This document shows, in pieces, positions 1-11,369 of a stretch of DNA of 64,000 bases. Each line of letters opens with the position of its first letter. Position 1 is the first letter of the stretch. The notes below the pieces were generated by a model. The model was not told the DNA's origin and ran no database searches. It saw only the letters and a list, made by a program, of their open reading frames with translations. This DNA is from Rugalucina vietnamica (lineage: Eukaryota; Mollusca; Bivalvia; Lucinida; Lucinidae): contig OZ024879.1 in assembly GCA_964017185.1 (NCBI GenBank), positions 45,395,883 through 45,459,882 of the forward strand. The letters are read 5' to 3'. A program made the translations under genes and the position numbers.

Positions 1-1270
1 GTTCATGAACAGAATAGAGATTTTGCGAGGGGAGTGCGTTTTCAGCAGCATGTCATTTTTCAAGCAGCTGTCTGAATAATTCCATTTTAGCATTTTCGAA
101 TGCGTAAAAGGCTAGCAAAAGATATGACCAATATTTAAAATAATTTAAGTTGTTAATCTTGGCAGTATGACGTGTCAAAGTTGACTGAGGCGTTTTTTTG
201 TTGACGTCAGTATAGAAATTAGAACGCAATCGCAATCGAAGGTGGAGTTTTGTCAAAGTGTGGTTATATTGGGGGTGGGGATGGGGGTGGGGGGCGCTTC
301 CGGAAGACTCGATGAAATCCAACGACCTTGAACAGGCGACCACCCTGCCACGAGCAATACATTGATACGAAGTTAATGTGGGCGACAGTGGTGGCAGGCG
401 AACTAGAATTTACTACTACGAGGTTACTTTATGAAAATGCATTCAGCAGCATTTTTTCTACATAAAGAAAAATCTGAAAAGTTTCCAAAAAGATTTTTGA
501 CCTACCCCTGATATGTATCCTAACCGACTAGACTGTAGCGTAGGTTCTATGGGATTAACTAATACCCTACCATAAATACCGGACAATTATTATGACTTTT
601 TGCAACTTGTTGAAAATAGTGTTTTTCGTTTTCTGAGGGATATTTATGCTAGATTCCTTCGGTGTTTAGGATATCTCGCAGGAGGACAACTGGGCTCAAC
701 ATACAGGAAATCTTTCACGACCCCTGCCTAGAAAGGAAAGGGGACAAAATGGTCTTGCTGATGAGCATAATTTTGGAAGAAATCGGTATTTTAATCGAAA
801 ATGACTTTCAATCGTACTTGCTATAATACAATAAGCTTCTTAACGATTGTTTGATTTAACCTTTTCAGCAGATTGGTCTTGGTAAAATTTCTAAATTGCG
901 TCATGGTTTACCGACAGTCTTGTCGTTAAATAGCCTGCTCTTTGCACACGTATGCTCTTGTTGCATCTTGCACTCGTATATATGCATTAAAAATGATTTT
1001 GATCACTGTTCGAGAACTGAAAATCAAAAGAAATAAGATCCCAGTGCAATGAACGCTTTTAGCAAGATATGATAATGTATTATTTTTTTAACACGTTTTC
1101 CCGTTTTTATGCGTAACTGAGTCCACCAGTTTCCGACCATTCATATACAAGTATAAGCTTTTACAAAAAGCTTGGTCTACGCTTCGCATATATAAACTTG
1201 AATGTCAAAGAATCTGACCTTTCTCCCATTTCATCGTGGTTCATGTGACTGAACAGAAATAAAACGCTGC
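1..1270. other. Gene-free AT-rich stretch
   Basis: No recognisable coding region, RNA or repeat was found. The only longer open frame (minus strand, 53-343) has a low-complexity His-Pro run and no domain. I see no paired splice signals that would join it to a gene. Confidence 0.4.
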
Positions 1271-1463
1271 GCGGTCAAAGCATTCATACCTGACAATCGA
1301 CCGTCACAGTACTGTCGGTTCATTTCATTCCGTTGTGGCTTGGATAGAATGTAATTGGCTACACGGCAGGTGGGGTGCGGTCAAAGCTTTCAGGCCTGAC
1401 CATATAGCGTCACAATACCGTCGGTTCATTTCATTCCGTTGTTGCTTAGATAGAATGCAGTCA
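1271..1463. repeat. Tandem duplication, period about 106 bp
   Basis: The block starting GCGGTCAAAGC at 1271 recurs at 1377. Both copies go on to a shared GTCGGTTCATTTCATTCCG segment and a GATAGAATG segment, with scattered substitutions. No coding content is evident. Confidence 0.75.
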
Positions 1464-1716
1464 TGCACCAGTTCCACGAATTTAACAATTTGCCCCATTT
1501 TTGATACCTACTGCACTATTGGTACAAATGTTACCAACCAAAGGGAGGTTTGCCTGGGTGTTTTGGGTGTTTACACGGTCCTTGGCGAAACGACCCGGAA
1601 TCCTACTAACACGATGGTCAAGCCACTACACTCAAACGTGCAGTTGCAGTTGTAGAGAGGTGTACGAGTTGTCTTGTAATTTAATTAAAAGTAGGTCAAT
1701 CTCAAACTTTAGAGTA

Positions 1717-1738
1717 GTCTACGCGCTGGCGCGTAGAC
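1717..1738. repeat. Perfect 10-bp inverted repeat (hairpin)
   Basis: Arms GTCTACGCGC (1717-1726) and GCGCGTAGAC (1729-1738) are perfect reverse complements around a 2-nt spacer. It lies next to the tRNA-like repeat unit and may mark its end. Function unknown. Confidence 0.7.
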
Positions 1739-1767
1739 AATAAATGTCACAGGGGCGGAAAAAGAAC

Positions 1768-1842
1768 GTGGCCCGACCGGGACTCGAACCCAGGGTCTCT
1801 CGCTTACCGTGCGAGCACTCTACCACTGAGCTACCGAGCCAC
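1768..1842 (-). repeat. tRNA-like SINE head, full cloverleaf
   Basis: Read on the minus strand, 75 nt fold as a tRNA. A 7-bp acceptor stem (GTGGCTC with GGGCCAC, one G-T pair) closes it. There is an A-box-like D arm (TAGCTCAGTGGTAGAG), an anticodon stem CTCGC/GCGAG and a T arm with TTCGAGT loop. The 7-nt anticodon loop ACGGTAA would place GGT as anticodon but has C where U33 is expected. It also recurs in a 237-bp tandem unit. A tRNA-derived SINE head or tRNA pseudogene is therefore more likely than a working tRNA gene. Confidence 0.6.
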
Positions 1843-2004
1843 ACGATCGACCGGTTACATTTTCCCCCTGCTTAATTAGATTCGTCCCCGAATCTGTTCG
1901 GAACCATGCCAGAACCGACGAGACAGTCTCTTTCAGGTTGCTGCTCGCAGCACGAGCACGGACCCACACTGAGCCACCAAATGTCACAGGGGCGGAAAAA
2001 GAAC

Positions 2005-2063
2005 GTGGCCCAACCGGGACTCGAACCCAGGGTCTCTCGCTTACCGTGCGAGCACCGAGCCAC
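2005..2063 (-). repeat. Second tRNA-like copy, D arm deleted
   Basis: This matches the copy at 1768-1842 at 237-bp spacing but lacks 16 nt (TCTACCACTGAGCTAC on the plus strand). The loss removes much of the D arm and the A box. Flanking sequence (ATGTCACAGGGGCGG on one side, GATCGACCGGTTACAT on the other) is shared with the first copy, so the duplication covers the whole unit. Confidence 0.65.
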
Positions 2064-3494
2064 AAGATCGACCGGTTACATAAATATCTCAGGAACTGCG
2101 GAAATATCCTAGCTAAATCAAAGAGCTCGGCTATTTTTAGGCTGTGGAAATGACACAGTTTAAACAAAGGGCGACACGGATATCGGAGGTAAACCGACAG
2201 GGTGAAAGAGGTTCATGTACGATGATAGCCCGACCTATTTCGTGTCATATTTGTATGTTTTTTCTCCGGTATGATAAGTGAATGAAAGTAGTATTTATAG
2301 AGACAGCAAGCAGATAGAGGATATAGCCAGTGTTATATTGGCAAAAGAATTACCACCACAACCACCACCACCACCACCATTTATATGCAGTTGAAACTTC
2401 ATGCTCAGTCGAGTTGATCATAAAGTGTGAAATAGTTTGGTGTAAGTTGAACATTATTGGGTGTAGGTCTTTGTACCTTGGATCATTCTATCGTCCCCCT
2501 AAGTTCCCAACTCAGGAGCTTGAATTGAAATATCTTGAGGATTTTAATACTTCACTCTCTCGGATTATGTCAAATAAAAATGCCCATGTTCTTGTAGGTG
2601 GTGACTTCAATTGTGGTGATATTGAGTGGAGCACAATGCAGGTACCCGAGGGGGTCCCAAAGAGGCCAGTTCAGACTAAACTCGTAAACATAATACAGGA
2701 TCACTGCCTCTCCCAAATGGTAAATATACACACCCGAGAAGATAAGACCCTTGATTTACTCTTCACTAACTCGCCATCCCCAATTAACCGTGTTAAAGGG
2801 ATGCCCCCGATCGGCAAAGCAGATCATGACATTGTCTATATTGAATATGACATTAAGGCTAAACGGATCCAGCAGGCCCCGCGGAAGATTTTTCTGTATA
2901 AACGAGCGGATATGGACGGTCTCCATGACCATCTAGCGCGCTATAGGGATTCGTTCCTTTCAACTGACCATAGTCATGTGTCAGTTAATGACATGTGGGT
3001 CAGTTTCAAGTCGGAGGTTCTCTCGGCTATTTGAAAGGTTTATTCCATTAAAAATGACCAAGACAAAATATAGTTTACCATGGATCGATAGCTCGACCAA
3101 ACGCTTGATTAGGAAACGTGATAAACTTTACTTTCGTGCTCGCAAAGCTAGTAGCCCTGACATTAAGAATTCAGAGCACATGTTCAAAAGAGCATTAGAG
3201 GTGCATATTGGAAGCATGTTACCAATATCTTCTCCTTTGAAGATGATAATCCTGATCCCGATTGTCCCCGAAAAAATGAAAAGGCGAAAAAGTTTTGGTC
3301 ATTTGTCAAGTCCCTTAAAAAAGACGCGTCTGGGATCAATACCCTTAGAGAAAACGGTATCTTGAAGACTGACACCTTGGATAAGGCTAATATTTGTAAT
3401 AGGCAGTTTCAGTCGGCCTTCACTCGCGAATCAAATGATGAAATCCCCTCCAAAGGCACAAGTCCCTTCACCGCTATGGGTGAAGTTACAGTTG

Positions 3495-3534
3495 ACCCCA
3501 AAGGGGTCATTAAGACCCCAAAGGGGTCATTAAA
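3495..3534. repeat. 20-bp tandem duplication breaking the LINE frame
   Basis: The 20-mer at 3495-3514 is repeated with one change at 3515-3534. Twenty extra bases shift the frame between the linker (ending VDPKGVIK) and the RT domain (starting LLNNLNIHKAPG), a clear inactivating lesion. Confidence 0.85.
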
Positions 3535-5000
3535 CTGTTGAATAATTTGAATATACATAAGGCGCCCGGGCCAGATGGCCTGAGTGCTAGGGTGTTGAAA
3601 GAATGTAGTTCTGAAATTGCTCCTGTCCTGACCTATATCTTCAATGAGTCGCTTGCTCAGGGTGCTGTACCAGACGATTGGCGACATGCAAATGTAGCCC
3701 CGGTGTTTAAGAAAGGTGAGAAATATGATGCAGCTAATTATCGACCGGTGTCGCTTACCTGTGTATCTGAGCATATAATCATGATAATAGTCAGCAACAT
3801 AAACAAACACTTGGCTATTGAAAACATTCTTGCTGACTGTCAACATGGGTTCCGAAGTCAAAGGTCTTGCGAAACCCAGTTAGTTCAGTTTTATCATGAC
3901 TTGGTTAGTAATTTGGATCGAGCTGTGAGTCGTGGCCACAGGCAGACAGACGTGATTGTCATGGATTTCGCTAAGGCCTTTGACAAGATCCCACATAAAA
4001 GGTTATTATACAAACTTGACTTCTACGGGATTAGAGGATCTACTCATAAGTGGATCGACTCGTGGCTCTCTGAGCGCTCTCAAAAAGTGGTATTAGATGG
4101 CCGTGCCTCAGATCCAGTCCCGGTTCTATCTGGTGTCCCACAAGGATCGGTCTTAGGACCAGTCCTATTTCTTATTTTTATTAATGATCTTCCTGACAAT
4201 ATCAGGTCATCTGTTCGGCTATTTGCTGATGATTGTGTTTTGTACAGGAATGTCCAGTCACCATTGGATTGTCAAATTTTGCAAGATGACCTGAATAGCT
4301 TGGCCAAATGGGAAATGGATTGGCAAATGAAATTCAATGTTAGCAAATGTCATGCAATGAGGGTGACCCGGCTACATCCAAGCAAGCATATACAATTCAA
4401 TTACACACTGCATCAGCAAACATTAGAACAAGTTCAGTCCGCTAAATACCTAGGTTTAACTACCACAGATGATCTTGATTGGGGCCAACATATTTCCGAA
4501 ATTACATGCAAGGCAACTAAGACGTTGGGTTTTCTTCGGCGCAATTTGGCACTGGCACCTAGGCATACTAAGGAAGTTGCATACAAAACATTGGTTCGGC
4601 TTCAACTTGAGTATGCAGCTCCTATTTGGCATCCCTATAATGAAACTCAGACTGCTAAGGTGGAGAAGGTGCAGAGGACTGCTGCCCGGTGGACCTGCAG
4701 GAGATGGAGGAACACCAGTAGCGTCGGTGAAATGCTAGACGAACTTGAGTGGCCATCCCTGGAGTCCCGCAGGGAGCGTTCCTCCTTAACCTTCTTCTAC
4801 AAGATACACTCCGGTACAGTGTCTCTTGATAAAGACAAATACCTGACCGCGGCACCCGACCTAAGGCGTACTCGGGGATCACATGAATCACAATACACAA
4901 GACCATTTGCCTATAGTGATGCCCTGAAAAATTCCTTTTTCCCCAGAACTATTCCGGTTTGGAATAGTCTCCCCTCTTCAGTGGTCTCATCCAAGACCAT

Positions 5001-5091
5001 TGAGGAATTTAGGGCTTCTATTTAAATCTTAGGCCCTGAGGCATGCTGAGGAATTTAAGGCTTCTATTTAAATCTTAGGCCCTGAGGCATG
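5001..5091. repeat. 46-bp tandem duplication at LINE 3' end
   Basis: The segment covering the RT stop codon and the first 3'UTR bases (TGAGGAATTT...GGCATGC) occurs at 5001-5046 and again at 5047-5091 with few changes. It does not alter the RT frame. Confidence 0.8.
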
Positions 5092-5259
5092 CGTTTTAGT
5101 ATGCCTCTCATCTTTATCTTGTAAATAGATTTAATGGTCCACCCCAAATGTCCCCTTTTCCCTTGACTAAATTCTAAATTCTCATTCTTAGAGGGCTTAT
5201 GTCCCAGTAAGTCCAAGCCCGAGTACTGGAACAGACTCGGCTCCTCAAAATCCAGAAAT

Positions 5260-5491
5260 GTGACACAACAAGAAGAATCTAAGGTAATAATTCAATCTCT
5301 GGTGGAGATGTCTAACTACAATAATTTGATAGTGTTTACAGATGGGTCACGATTAGGAAACCCTGGGCCCTGTGGGTCAGGAGCTTGTATATTTGTACCA
5401 AATGAGACAGAGCCTGTCATGTTGAAGAGACCTGTTACTAACAGAGGCTCAATATTGCTTGGTGAATTAATAGCCAATATTTTTTTTTCTG

Positions 5492-5545
<54 letters not shown>

Positions 5546-6307
5546 AAAAAATAAAGAAAAAAAAAAAAAAAAAAAAAAAGACAATTACATGGTATTACAA
5601 TATTTTCAGATAGTCAATCAGCCGTGGGAATTTTGACCTTAGGATGGGCTGCTACATCCCATAAAAAGGCTGTAGAAGATACTAAACTCCTTATTTCAGA
5701 TTTGGAGAGATCAGGACTTGAAATCAGTATCCAGTGGACACCGGGCCATGCCGATATCAGAGGAAATATTATTGCAGATGATTTAGCAAAAGAGGCTGCA
5801 GAGGAAGCAAAATCTTTCCCAGAAGAAAGTCAGATTCTTACTGGAGCTGATTTTAAGAAATTTGCGAGAGTATCATGTTGCATGAAATGGCAGAGGTCTT
5901 GGGATGCATCTGATACGGGCAGGCATTTGTATGAATACAAGCCAAAGGTCTCTTTGAAAAGCCCAACATATATGTTTATGCCTTTCATAGAAGAAAAAAA
6001 GGTTATTTCACAGCTTAGATTAGGATATACTCTAAATGACTATAGACACAAGATAGGTCTCGAAGAATCTCCGAACTGCACATGCGGTGAGATCGAGACA
6101 GTAGTCCATTTTATTTGTGACTGTGAAGAATATGAAGAGGAAAGACAGAAATTACTAACCCAGATGTTCTATCTTACTGGAGCACAAGTTATTAGTGCAG
6201 AAATCTTCCTCAGCTTGAAAGAAGAAATATTCAAAGAGCACAGAGAATCACTCTTAATGTTGCTTAGTGAGTACATCACAAGCACAAAGAGGTTTCTCAA
6301 AAAATAG
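5260..6307 (+). pseudogene. LINE RNase H plus zinc-knuckle fragment, poly(A) interrupted
   Basis: The first part (5260-5490) reads FTDGSRLGNPGPCGSGACIF and then GELIANI, the first Asp and the Glu of an RNase H active site. After an A-rich tract the frame resumes at about 5590 with GITIFSDSQSAVGIL (second Asp), WTPGHADIRGN and ADDLAKEA (last Asp). A C-terminal region follows with CTCGEIETVVHFICDCEEY, the Cys/His finger found at the ends of RNase-H-bearing LINEs. The upstream LINE already ends with its own C-terminus, so this is probably a separate 5'-truncated LINE inserted beside it. About 14 residues between GELIA and ITIFSDS seem replaced by the A tract. The stop is at 6305-6307 and an ATT-rich tail follows at 6483. 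Confidence 0.8.
5492..5579 (+). repeat. A-rich tract inside RNase H frame
   Basis: About 88 nt of nearly pure A with two short T interruptions lie between two halves of the RNase H domain. It may be the tail of a lost retroposon, slippage expansion, or an assembly fault at a homopolymer. Confidence 0.9.
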
Positions 6308-8096
6308 TGCTTCGCACGTATCCCCCCCCCGGCCATACCCCCCCCCCCTCGCACAGCCCCTCCTCATTCCCTGTAATGTATTATACTGAATCTTACTTTA
6401 TGTGTGTATGGTTGGATACTTAATTCATTAATTGTACTTCATAAACTGCCACCAGCTCCTACACATTAATTATTACTGTTTACTATTATTATTATTATTA
6501 TTATTATCATTATTATTATTTTTTTTTTGAACTATCACTGTTGATAAAGGAGCACCATCCGCTATGGGGTATTTTATCATTGAGTGAAATAATCTCTTTT
6601 TGGTTAATAGCCAAATATTTCGTTGTCATGGTGGCTGTTTTTTTGGGGTGCCTGTGAATTTTGTTGCTTGACTGACTTTAGAAATGCTGTTTAAGGCATT
6701 TCAATAATTGATAATATAAGTATGTGCTGTCATTCAAAATGAATTATAGATTTTAGCTTCCATCAACATTAATCATAGTCTCATGGTCATGCATTTTTCA
6801 TTGTTATATATATGAAAAAAAAAAAAAAATAAAAAAAAAAAAAAATAAATAAAAATAAAAAAAAAAAAAAAAAAATAAAAAAAAAAAAAATAAAAAAAAA
6901 AAATAAAAAAAAAAAAAATAAATAAAAAAAAAAGTAAAAAGAAATATGTATGTATCTTCCATCAGTCATCACACATCTTCATTTTTTAAGGTTTTCATAG
7001 TTAATGTTTGTGTGCTTGAATACATTGTTTGCATGGCAAATATCAACAATTTATTGTTTAGTATTTCTCAATATAAGTCTAGTCAAAAGGTTTTTCACAT
7101 TTTTTTTATATAAGCATGCTATAAGCAGTGATCTGTGATAAAGAGCAAATATTGTGATGTTCATCCTTAAGTGATGTTTGTTGTTTTCTGCATTCTAACT
7201 TTAAATCAATTGTGATAAAGACTACTTCCTACCTTGGGACTGAATATGTTAAGGTACATTTTAAGTCTGAGTCAACACCAGTGTTCAGTGTTTATACAAG
7301 GAGCATTCGGAATTGAACTCTGCATAGTGAGCTGCAAATGGTTGTCTTAGTTAGTAGGCTGATACAATTACAAGTGGTTACTGTGGATTGTTTGACAATT
7401 TCAGATAAAAGGGGCTCTGGTTAAATAATATTCGAAGAGTGGCATTGATTGGAAAATAGACTTTACTTCTATCTCAACAAGACATTAGCGCACCACCTAC
7501 ACAGGATTACTTGTGTGACAGTTATACTTAGAGAAAATACAGAGAGTCACTTCACCGAGAGAACACTACGGCCAATTAGGGCTTAGCTACAACCAACCAA
7601 CCAAATGATATATATTTCTGTGCGCAAATGAAAACTGTGCGCAAACGAAATTTTTGAAAAATGTGCGCAAATGTAATAGCACCTATGCAGGGTATCTCTA
7701 ATTGTCCATGTCATTATTGTATATGGTTTGCCTTTTTAAGGCGTTTTAATGACAGTATATTACAACGAGACGCCATTTTGTGCCGAACGTTTTGCTTGCT
7801 TGGTGAAATTTACTCTAAATCTCATTTTAAATTCGATATGCCGAGAAAATAATGGAATCATCGTGTCAACGGTAACTTACCTTACTATTCCTACCGGCAG
7901 CTGATGTAAAAAACTGCCTCTTTCCAAGGATTTTATCCAAATTTCCGGATAAGGACGTTTTCTCTGTCCTTCACAATGACATCCGACGTCGTTGCTAAGC
8001 GAGTAACGGAACCGGATATGCGCGTTTAAAGCGCGTAACGTAACGTTACAAATTGACTACGTTTATAGTGATATTTTCAATGCGACATCGTTTTTC
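6308..8096. other. Gene-free stretch with simple repeats
   Basis: This holds C-rich runs (6320-6355), an (ATT)n tract (6483-6530) that may be the tail of the RNase H LINE, and an A-rich tract (6813-6934). Past 7000 the sequence is AT-rich without recognisable coding. At 7960-8060 it becomes richer in CG dinucleotides, with short words such as TGACATCCGACGTCG, but I cannot assign a promoter. Confidence 0.4.
6813..6934. repeat. A-rich low-complexity tract
   Basis: About 120 nt of A runs interrupted by single T residues. Any open frame on the other strand here is a poly-Phe artefact. Confidence 0.9.
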
Positions 8097-8152
8097 ACTT
8101 TCTTTTCTTTCTTTCTTCCAATACTTCTTCACCTCTATTGAGGACTTCAGAA
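8097..8152 (-). mobile_element. LINE 3' tail only, inverted
   Basis: The reverse complement (CCTTCTGAAGTCCTC then GAGGTGAAGAAGTATTGGAAG and a GAAA tail) matches the 3' end of the plus-strand LINE fragment at 9573-9632, which ends in a GATA microsatellite. It is an extremely 5'-truncated relative in the opposite orientation. Confidence 0.65.
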
Positions 8153-8379
8153 GGTTTGACTGATGTAAGTCAGTCATGTTAATTATTGCTTTTGATCTGC
8201 GATTTAGCTTTTGGCAGAGCACTTTTTTTTAGCTTATTCATTTATTTATTTATTAGAATTTCATGACAACATATATACACATATTATAAAGATTCAGATA
8301 AGTAACAGTATAACATTTCTAAGCATATATAGGCGCCAAAGGATCGGATGGTAGGCAAGCCTGTATTTATCCATTCCTA

Positions 8380-8780
8380 GGACGGTACTATAATGAGAAC
8401 TTTCTGCATTATTCAGAAGCTCAAACCTTTTTGCGGCTACACAGTTCATGTTGTATAGGACACCTTTTTATCAAGGAAGTAGCTACTTTTTTCGCAATGC
8501 GTATCGTAGGATATTGTACGCATCAAAATGAATGTACAGTGCGTACCAACAATTATTTATGACTTCACTGGAGATGTTCAATTGGTCTAAAATGTAAATT
8601 CCATTTGAGTGCAGTTTCATTTGATTTGTGCTACATCGTACGTACGGGGATTTAAAGAAGGCATGGATCAGAAACGTTTTTCGGTTGCACCAATTGCAGT
8701 GAACAATAGACATGATAGATATAATTTATAGAAAAAGGTACAAGTAGGCAAAGATCAGGAAAAGGCGCAATCACAATAAG
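8380..8780. other. Uncharacterised stretch
   Basis: A minus-strand frame of 76 codons (8483-8713) is open but has no domain I recognise. It lies between two LINE tails and could be LINE-derived filler. Confidence 0.25.
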
Positions 8781-8838
8781 ACTCCCACACCAAAAACCGA
8801 GATGGGAAAAAACAAATTAACTAAATTAAGTATGGACT

Positions 8839-9632
8839 GCCAAGTACCTTGGGGTCACAATATCAGAAGACCTCAGCTGGGGAAATCACATAAATAACAT
8901 CACTAAAAAAGCAAATCAAACGCTGGGCTTTCTCAAACGCAATATCAAAGTTCGTAACCAAGACCTCAAATCCACAGCCTACAAAACACTTGTCAGACCA
9001 CAGCTGGAATACGCCTCCTCTGTATGGTCTCCCCACACCGACACTGACATAAAAAAGATAGAATCTGTTCAACGGAGATCGGCCAGGTGGGCTACCCATG
9101 ACTACAGGTCCACCTCCAGTGTTACTGAAATGCTTAATAAACTTTCCTGGCGTCCATTAGACCAAAGGCGAATAGATACCCGACTGATCATGCTGTACAA
9201 GATCACATATGATCTTGTAGCAATCCCCCTAACTGACTATCTCACACCAAATCGCAGGCAGTCCAAATTCATCCACCCGCTGGCATACAGACAAATCAGC
9301 ACTACTACCAATTACTGCAAGTATAGCTTTTTTCCAAGAACTGCAGTACATTGGAACGCTTTACCCATCAGTATTGTCATGCTCCCCACCGTGGCACAGT
9401 TCAGTCATGCTGTTTGCCAGGTGGTGCATGTGTCTCCCTAATCACCAGATTCTGTTTTTTTTTTTATCTTTTAAACTATACTAACACTCTTCTTTCACTG
9501 TACAAACTCATTTCACCCACTTCACTTTTCTTTTATTTCAGCTAACCCCATTTAGCACTTGGTATACCGGAATTCCTTCTGAAGTCCTCTGATGAGGTTA
9601 AGAAGTAGTGGAAGATAGATAGATAGAACAAT
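8839..9632 (+). pseudogene. LINE reverse transcriptase C-terminal fragment
   Basis: One open frame (8839-9441) starts inside the RT thumb (AKYLGVTISEDLSWGNHI). It continues with KTLVRPQLEYASSVW, VQRRSARWATHDYRSTSSV, LSWRPLDQRRI and YSFFPRTAVHWNALP, the usual C-terminal signature of CR1/Jockey-like LINEs. It resembles the end of the LINE at 2.4-5.0 kb in motif order but is a different family. There is no in-frame stop before 9441. A 3'UTR follows and ends in a (GATA)n tail at about 9615-9628. The 5' part (endonuclease and catalytic RT) is absent, as expected from truncated reverse transcription. Confidence 0.88.
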
Positions 9633-9639
9633 CAGGTAC

Positions 9640-9778
9640 TTATATCATGAAAACATATCGTAAGCCGAATGGGCAGCAATTTTTCCCAACAGGTGGCCAC
9701 TCAGTTACCTAAACTTAACTAAAAATATGAAAACATACATAAGGCGCCAACAGCACAAAAATTTTAAAACGAAAGAAC
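9640..9778 (-). repeat. Dispersed GGCGCC-type repeat, inverted copy
   Basis: The reverse complement matches 32275-32470, 46125-46345 and 61735-61935. Shared words are GTGCTGTTGGCGCCTTA, GTAACTGAGTGGCCACCT and CATTCGGCTTACGA. A multicopy interspersed repeat of unknown class; boundaries are approximate. Confidence 0.7.
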
Positions 9779-10004
9779 CACCACAGAAGTATCGCCTTGG
9801 AACGATAAGCATTATTGTTGCCTCTGATTTAGATAGATTAGGTTTTAATTGAAATACGTCACGATTTTCTTTTCTTTTAATAAAAACATAATATTGTGGG
9901 TTATATACATTAATGCCTTTAATGTAAATTACGCATACACATATAATATAGTTACAATACACGGCACTATATGGCACATTGGTTAGCGCAATGGCCAAAA
10001 TTGA

Positions 10005-10220
10005 CCCGCATCGTGAGAAAACTGAATTTTTGCATATGCGAAAACAAAGGCGCAGATCAGCTTAGCAGTAATTGCAAAGCTGATCAGCGTCTTTGTTTTT
10101 GCTACATGGATAATACTATTACTATTCTTCATAAATCCGACATTTCAAGCTTCTAACCTTTTGTACAGACCGGTTTGTGTCAGATCTTGTCGAAAACCCC
10201 GAAGACCGATTTGCGGCTCG
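10005..10220 (+). mobile_element. MITE-2 family copy
   Basis: It carries the family's internal hairpin (GGCGCAGATCAGCTTAGCAG against CTGATCAGCGTCTTTG) beside GCGAAAACAAA, a middle segment with AAGCTTCTAACC, and the distal block ACCGGTTTGTGTCAGATC...CGAAGACCG ending GCGGCTC. The left terminus is degraded. Same family as 13396, 14706, 22879, 23440 and 49099. Confidence 0.7.
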
Positions 10221-10366
10221 AATGGTAGAGCGTAAGACACCGGTGCGAGAAACTCTACCTAGACATCAAACCAAACCAAACAAAACTAACACAGACCACA
10301 ATCTTTGGTTCTTAATTGCGTGTCACAGCTTGCGGATGGGAAATCTCATCTTCGATTCCCGCACCA

Positions 10367-10555
10367 GGCACTTTTGATGAATTATTCACACAGACAATGT
10401 CTATAATCGACAGAAATTACACATTTTGGCCTAAGCTACACCCCCGCCGCCCCCGATATCGGCACTTTTGATGAATTATTCACACAAACAATTTCTAAAA
10501 TCGACAGATATTACACATTTTGGCCTAAGCTACACCCCCGCCCCCGGTAGCATTA
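10367..10555. repeat. Two-copy tandem repeat, period 94 bp
   Basis: GGCACTTTTGATGAATTATT begins at 10367 and 10461. Both copies run through ACACATTTTGGCCTAAGC to a C-rich end. Confidence 0.85.
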
Positions 10556-10777
10556 TTATTTAATACACCCCGCAAGAAAGTCTCCTCATGTCCAGTATGA
10601 ATTATTACAATGTCCGAAATGCACTCAGCCATTACCCAATCTTTAGGTCATTATGGCTTGTGGTACTCGATGATCAGTTTCTTTTTTTTTGACTATTTCT
10701 AAGAATCCTGGTACCCGACCGCCCACCCACCTCTCCCGACCGCACGCAAATCGGGCCAACCCGCAAAGTTTAAAATG

Positions 10778-10900
10778 CATGGAAATGTATTGCTAATATA
10801 GCACACATGATGCTATGGAAATGTAATATAGCACACATGATGCATGGAAATGTATTGCTAATATAGCACACAGGATGCCATGGAAATGTAATATAACACA
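10778..10900. repeat. Short tandem repeat ATGGAAATGTA...TAGCACAC
   Basis: Four units of roughly 25-35 bp repeat the words GCATGGAAATGTA and ATATAGCACACA with small indels. Confidence 0.8.
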
Positions 10901-11369
10901 CTTTAGAATCATAAATGCATGGAAGCGTCCTGTTTGTGGGAAGAATGTTGTGAGTCTTTGAAGTAAGATCTAGGAATCACGACCATCTGTCCATCACCCA
11001 CTGAAATATACATGTACAACAAGGGGGATAACTGAGACGTTTTGTTGTCATTTGATGCTCATATTTTGCTTTTATTCACCAACAGAAATAATTATTATCC
11101 GATAAAATATTAACAGTTTCAAAGCAACTTCTTCATTACTTTTATAACTTTAAGCTTATATAGAGTATTTATTAAAATTATGCTACAAACGTTGCTATAT
11201 CTTGAATTATTAGGTTTATCTCTAGTATGTTATCGTACACACACCTGCGTATGCAATAGATATGCACTACCGTGACTGAGATGATGGCACTGGAACAGTA
11301 CGAATAAAAATGACACATCTTTGTTGTTTCAATGTTCAAGCTTCGACAGACAGACCGAAGTGTCAGATT

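Larger units (their letters stand above)
2390..5110 (+). pseudogene. Decayed LINE: endonuclease and reverse transcriptase
   Basis: This is a non-LTR retrotransposon remnant of CR1/Jockey-like type. An APE-type endonuclease part is readable up to 3033 (YRPP, GGDFN, TLDLLFTNS, ADHDIVYIEYD). A linker follows in shifting frames at about 3050-3490, then a long reverse-transcriptase frame at 3538-5025. The latter shows KAPGPDGLSARVLK, NYRPVSLTCV, HGFRSQRSCETQL, the motif-A aspartate in MDFAKAFDKIPH, SGVPQGSVLGP, FADD (two catalytic aspartates) and the C-terminal FFPRTIPVWNSLPSSVV typical of these elements. Frameshifts near 3030, 3240 and 3500 separate the domains and the 5' end is missing, so the copy is dead although RT itself is open. 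LINEs of this type move by target-primed reverse transcription. Confidence 0.9.

Noticed and set aside
2330-2400. His-rich start of the LINE endonuclease frame
   Set aside because: The His run comes from a CAC/CAT simple repeat upstream of LINE homology, not from the protein.
5260-5613. Poly-Lys protein fused to RNase H
   Set aside because: The Lys run is the A-rich tract; the true RNase H frame resumes after it.
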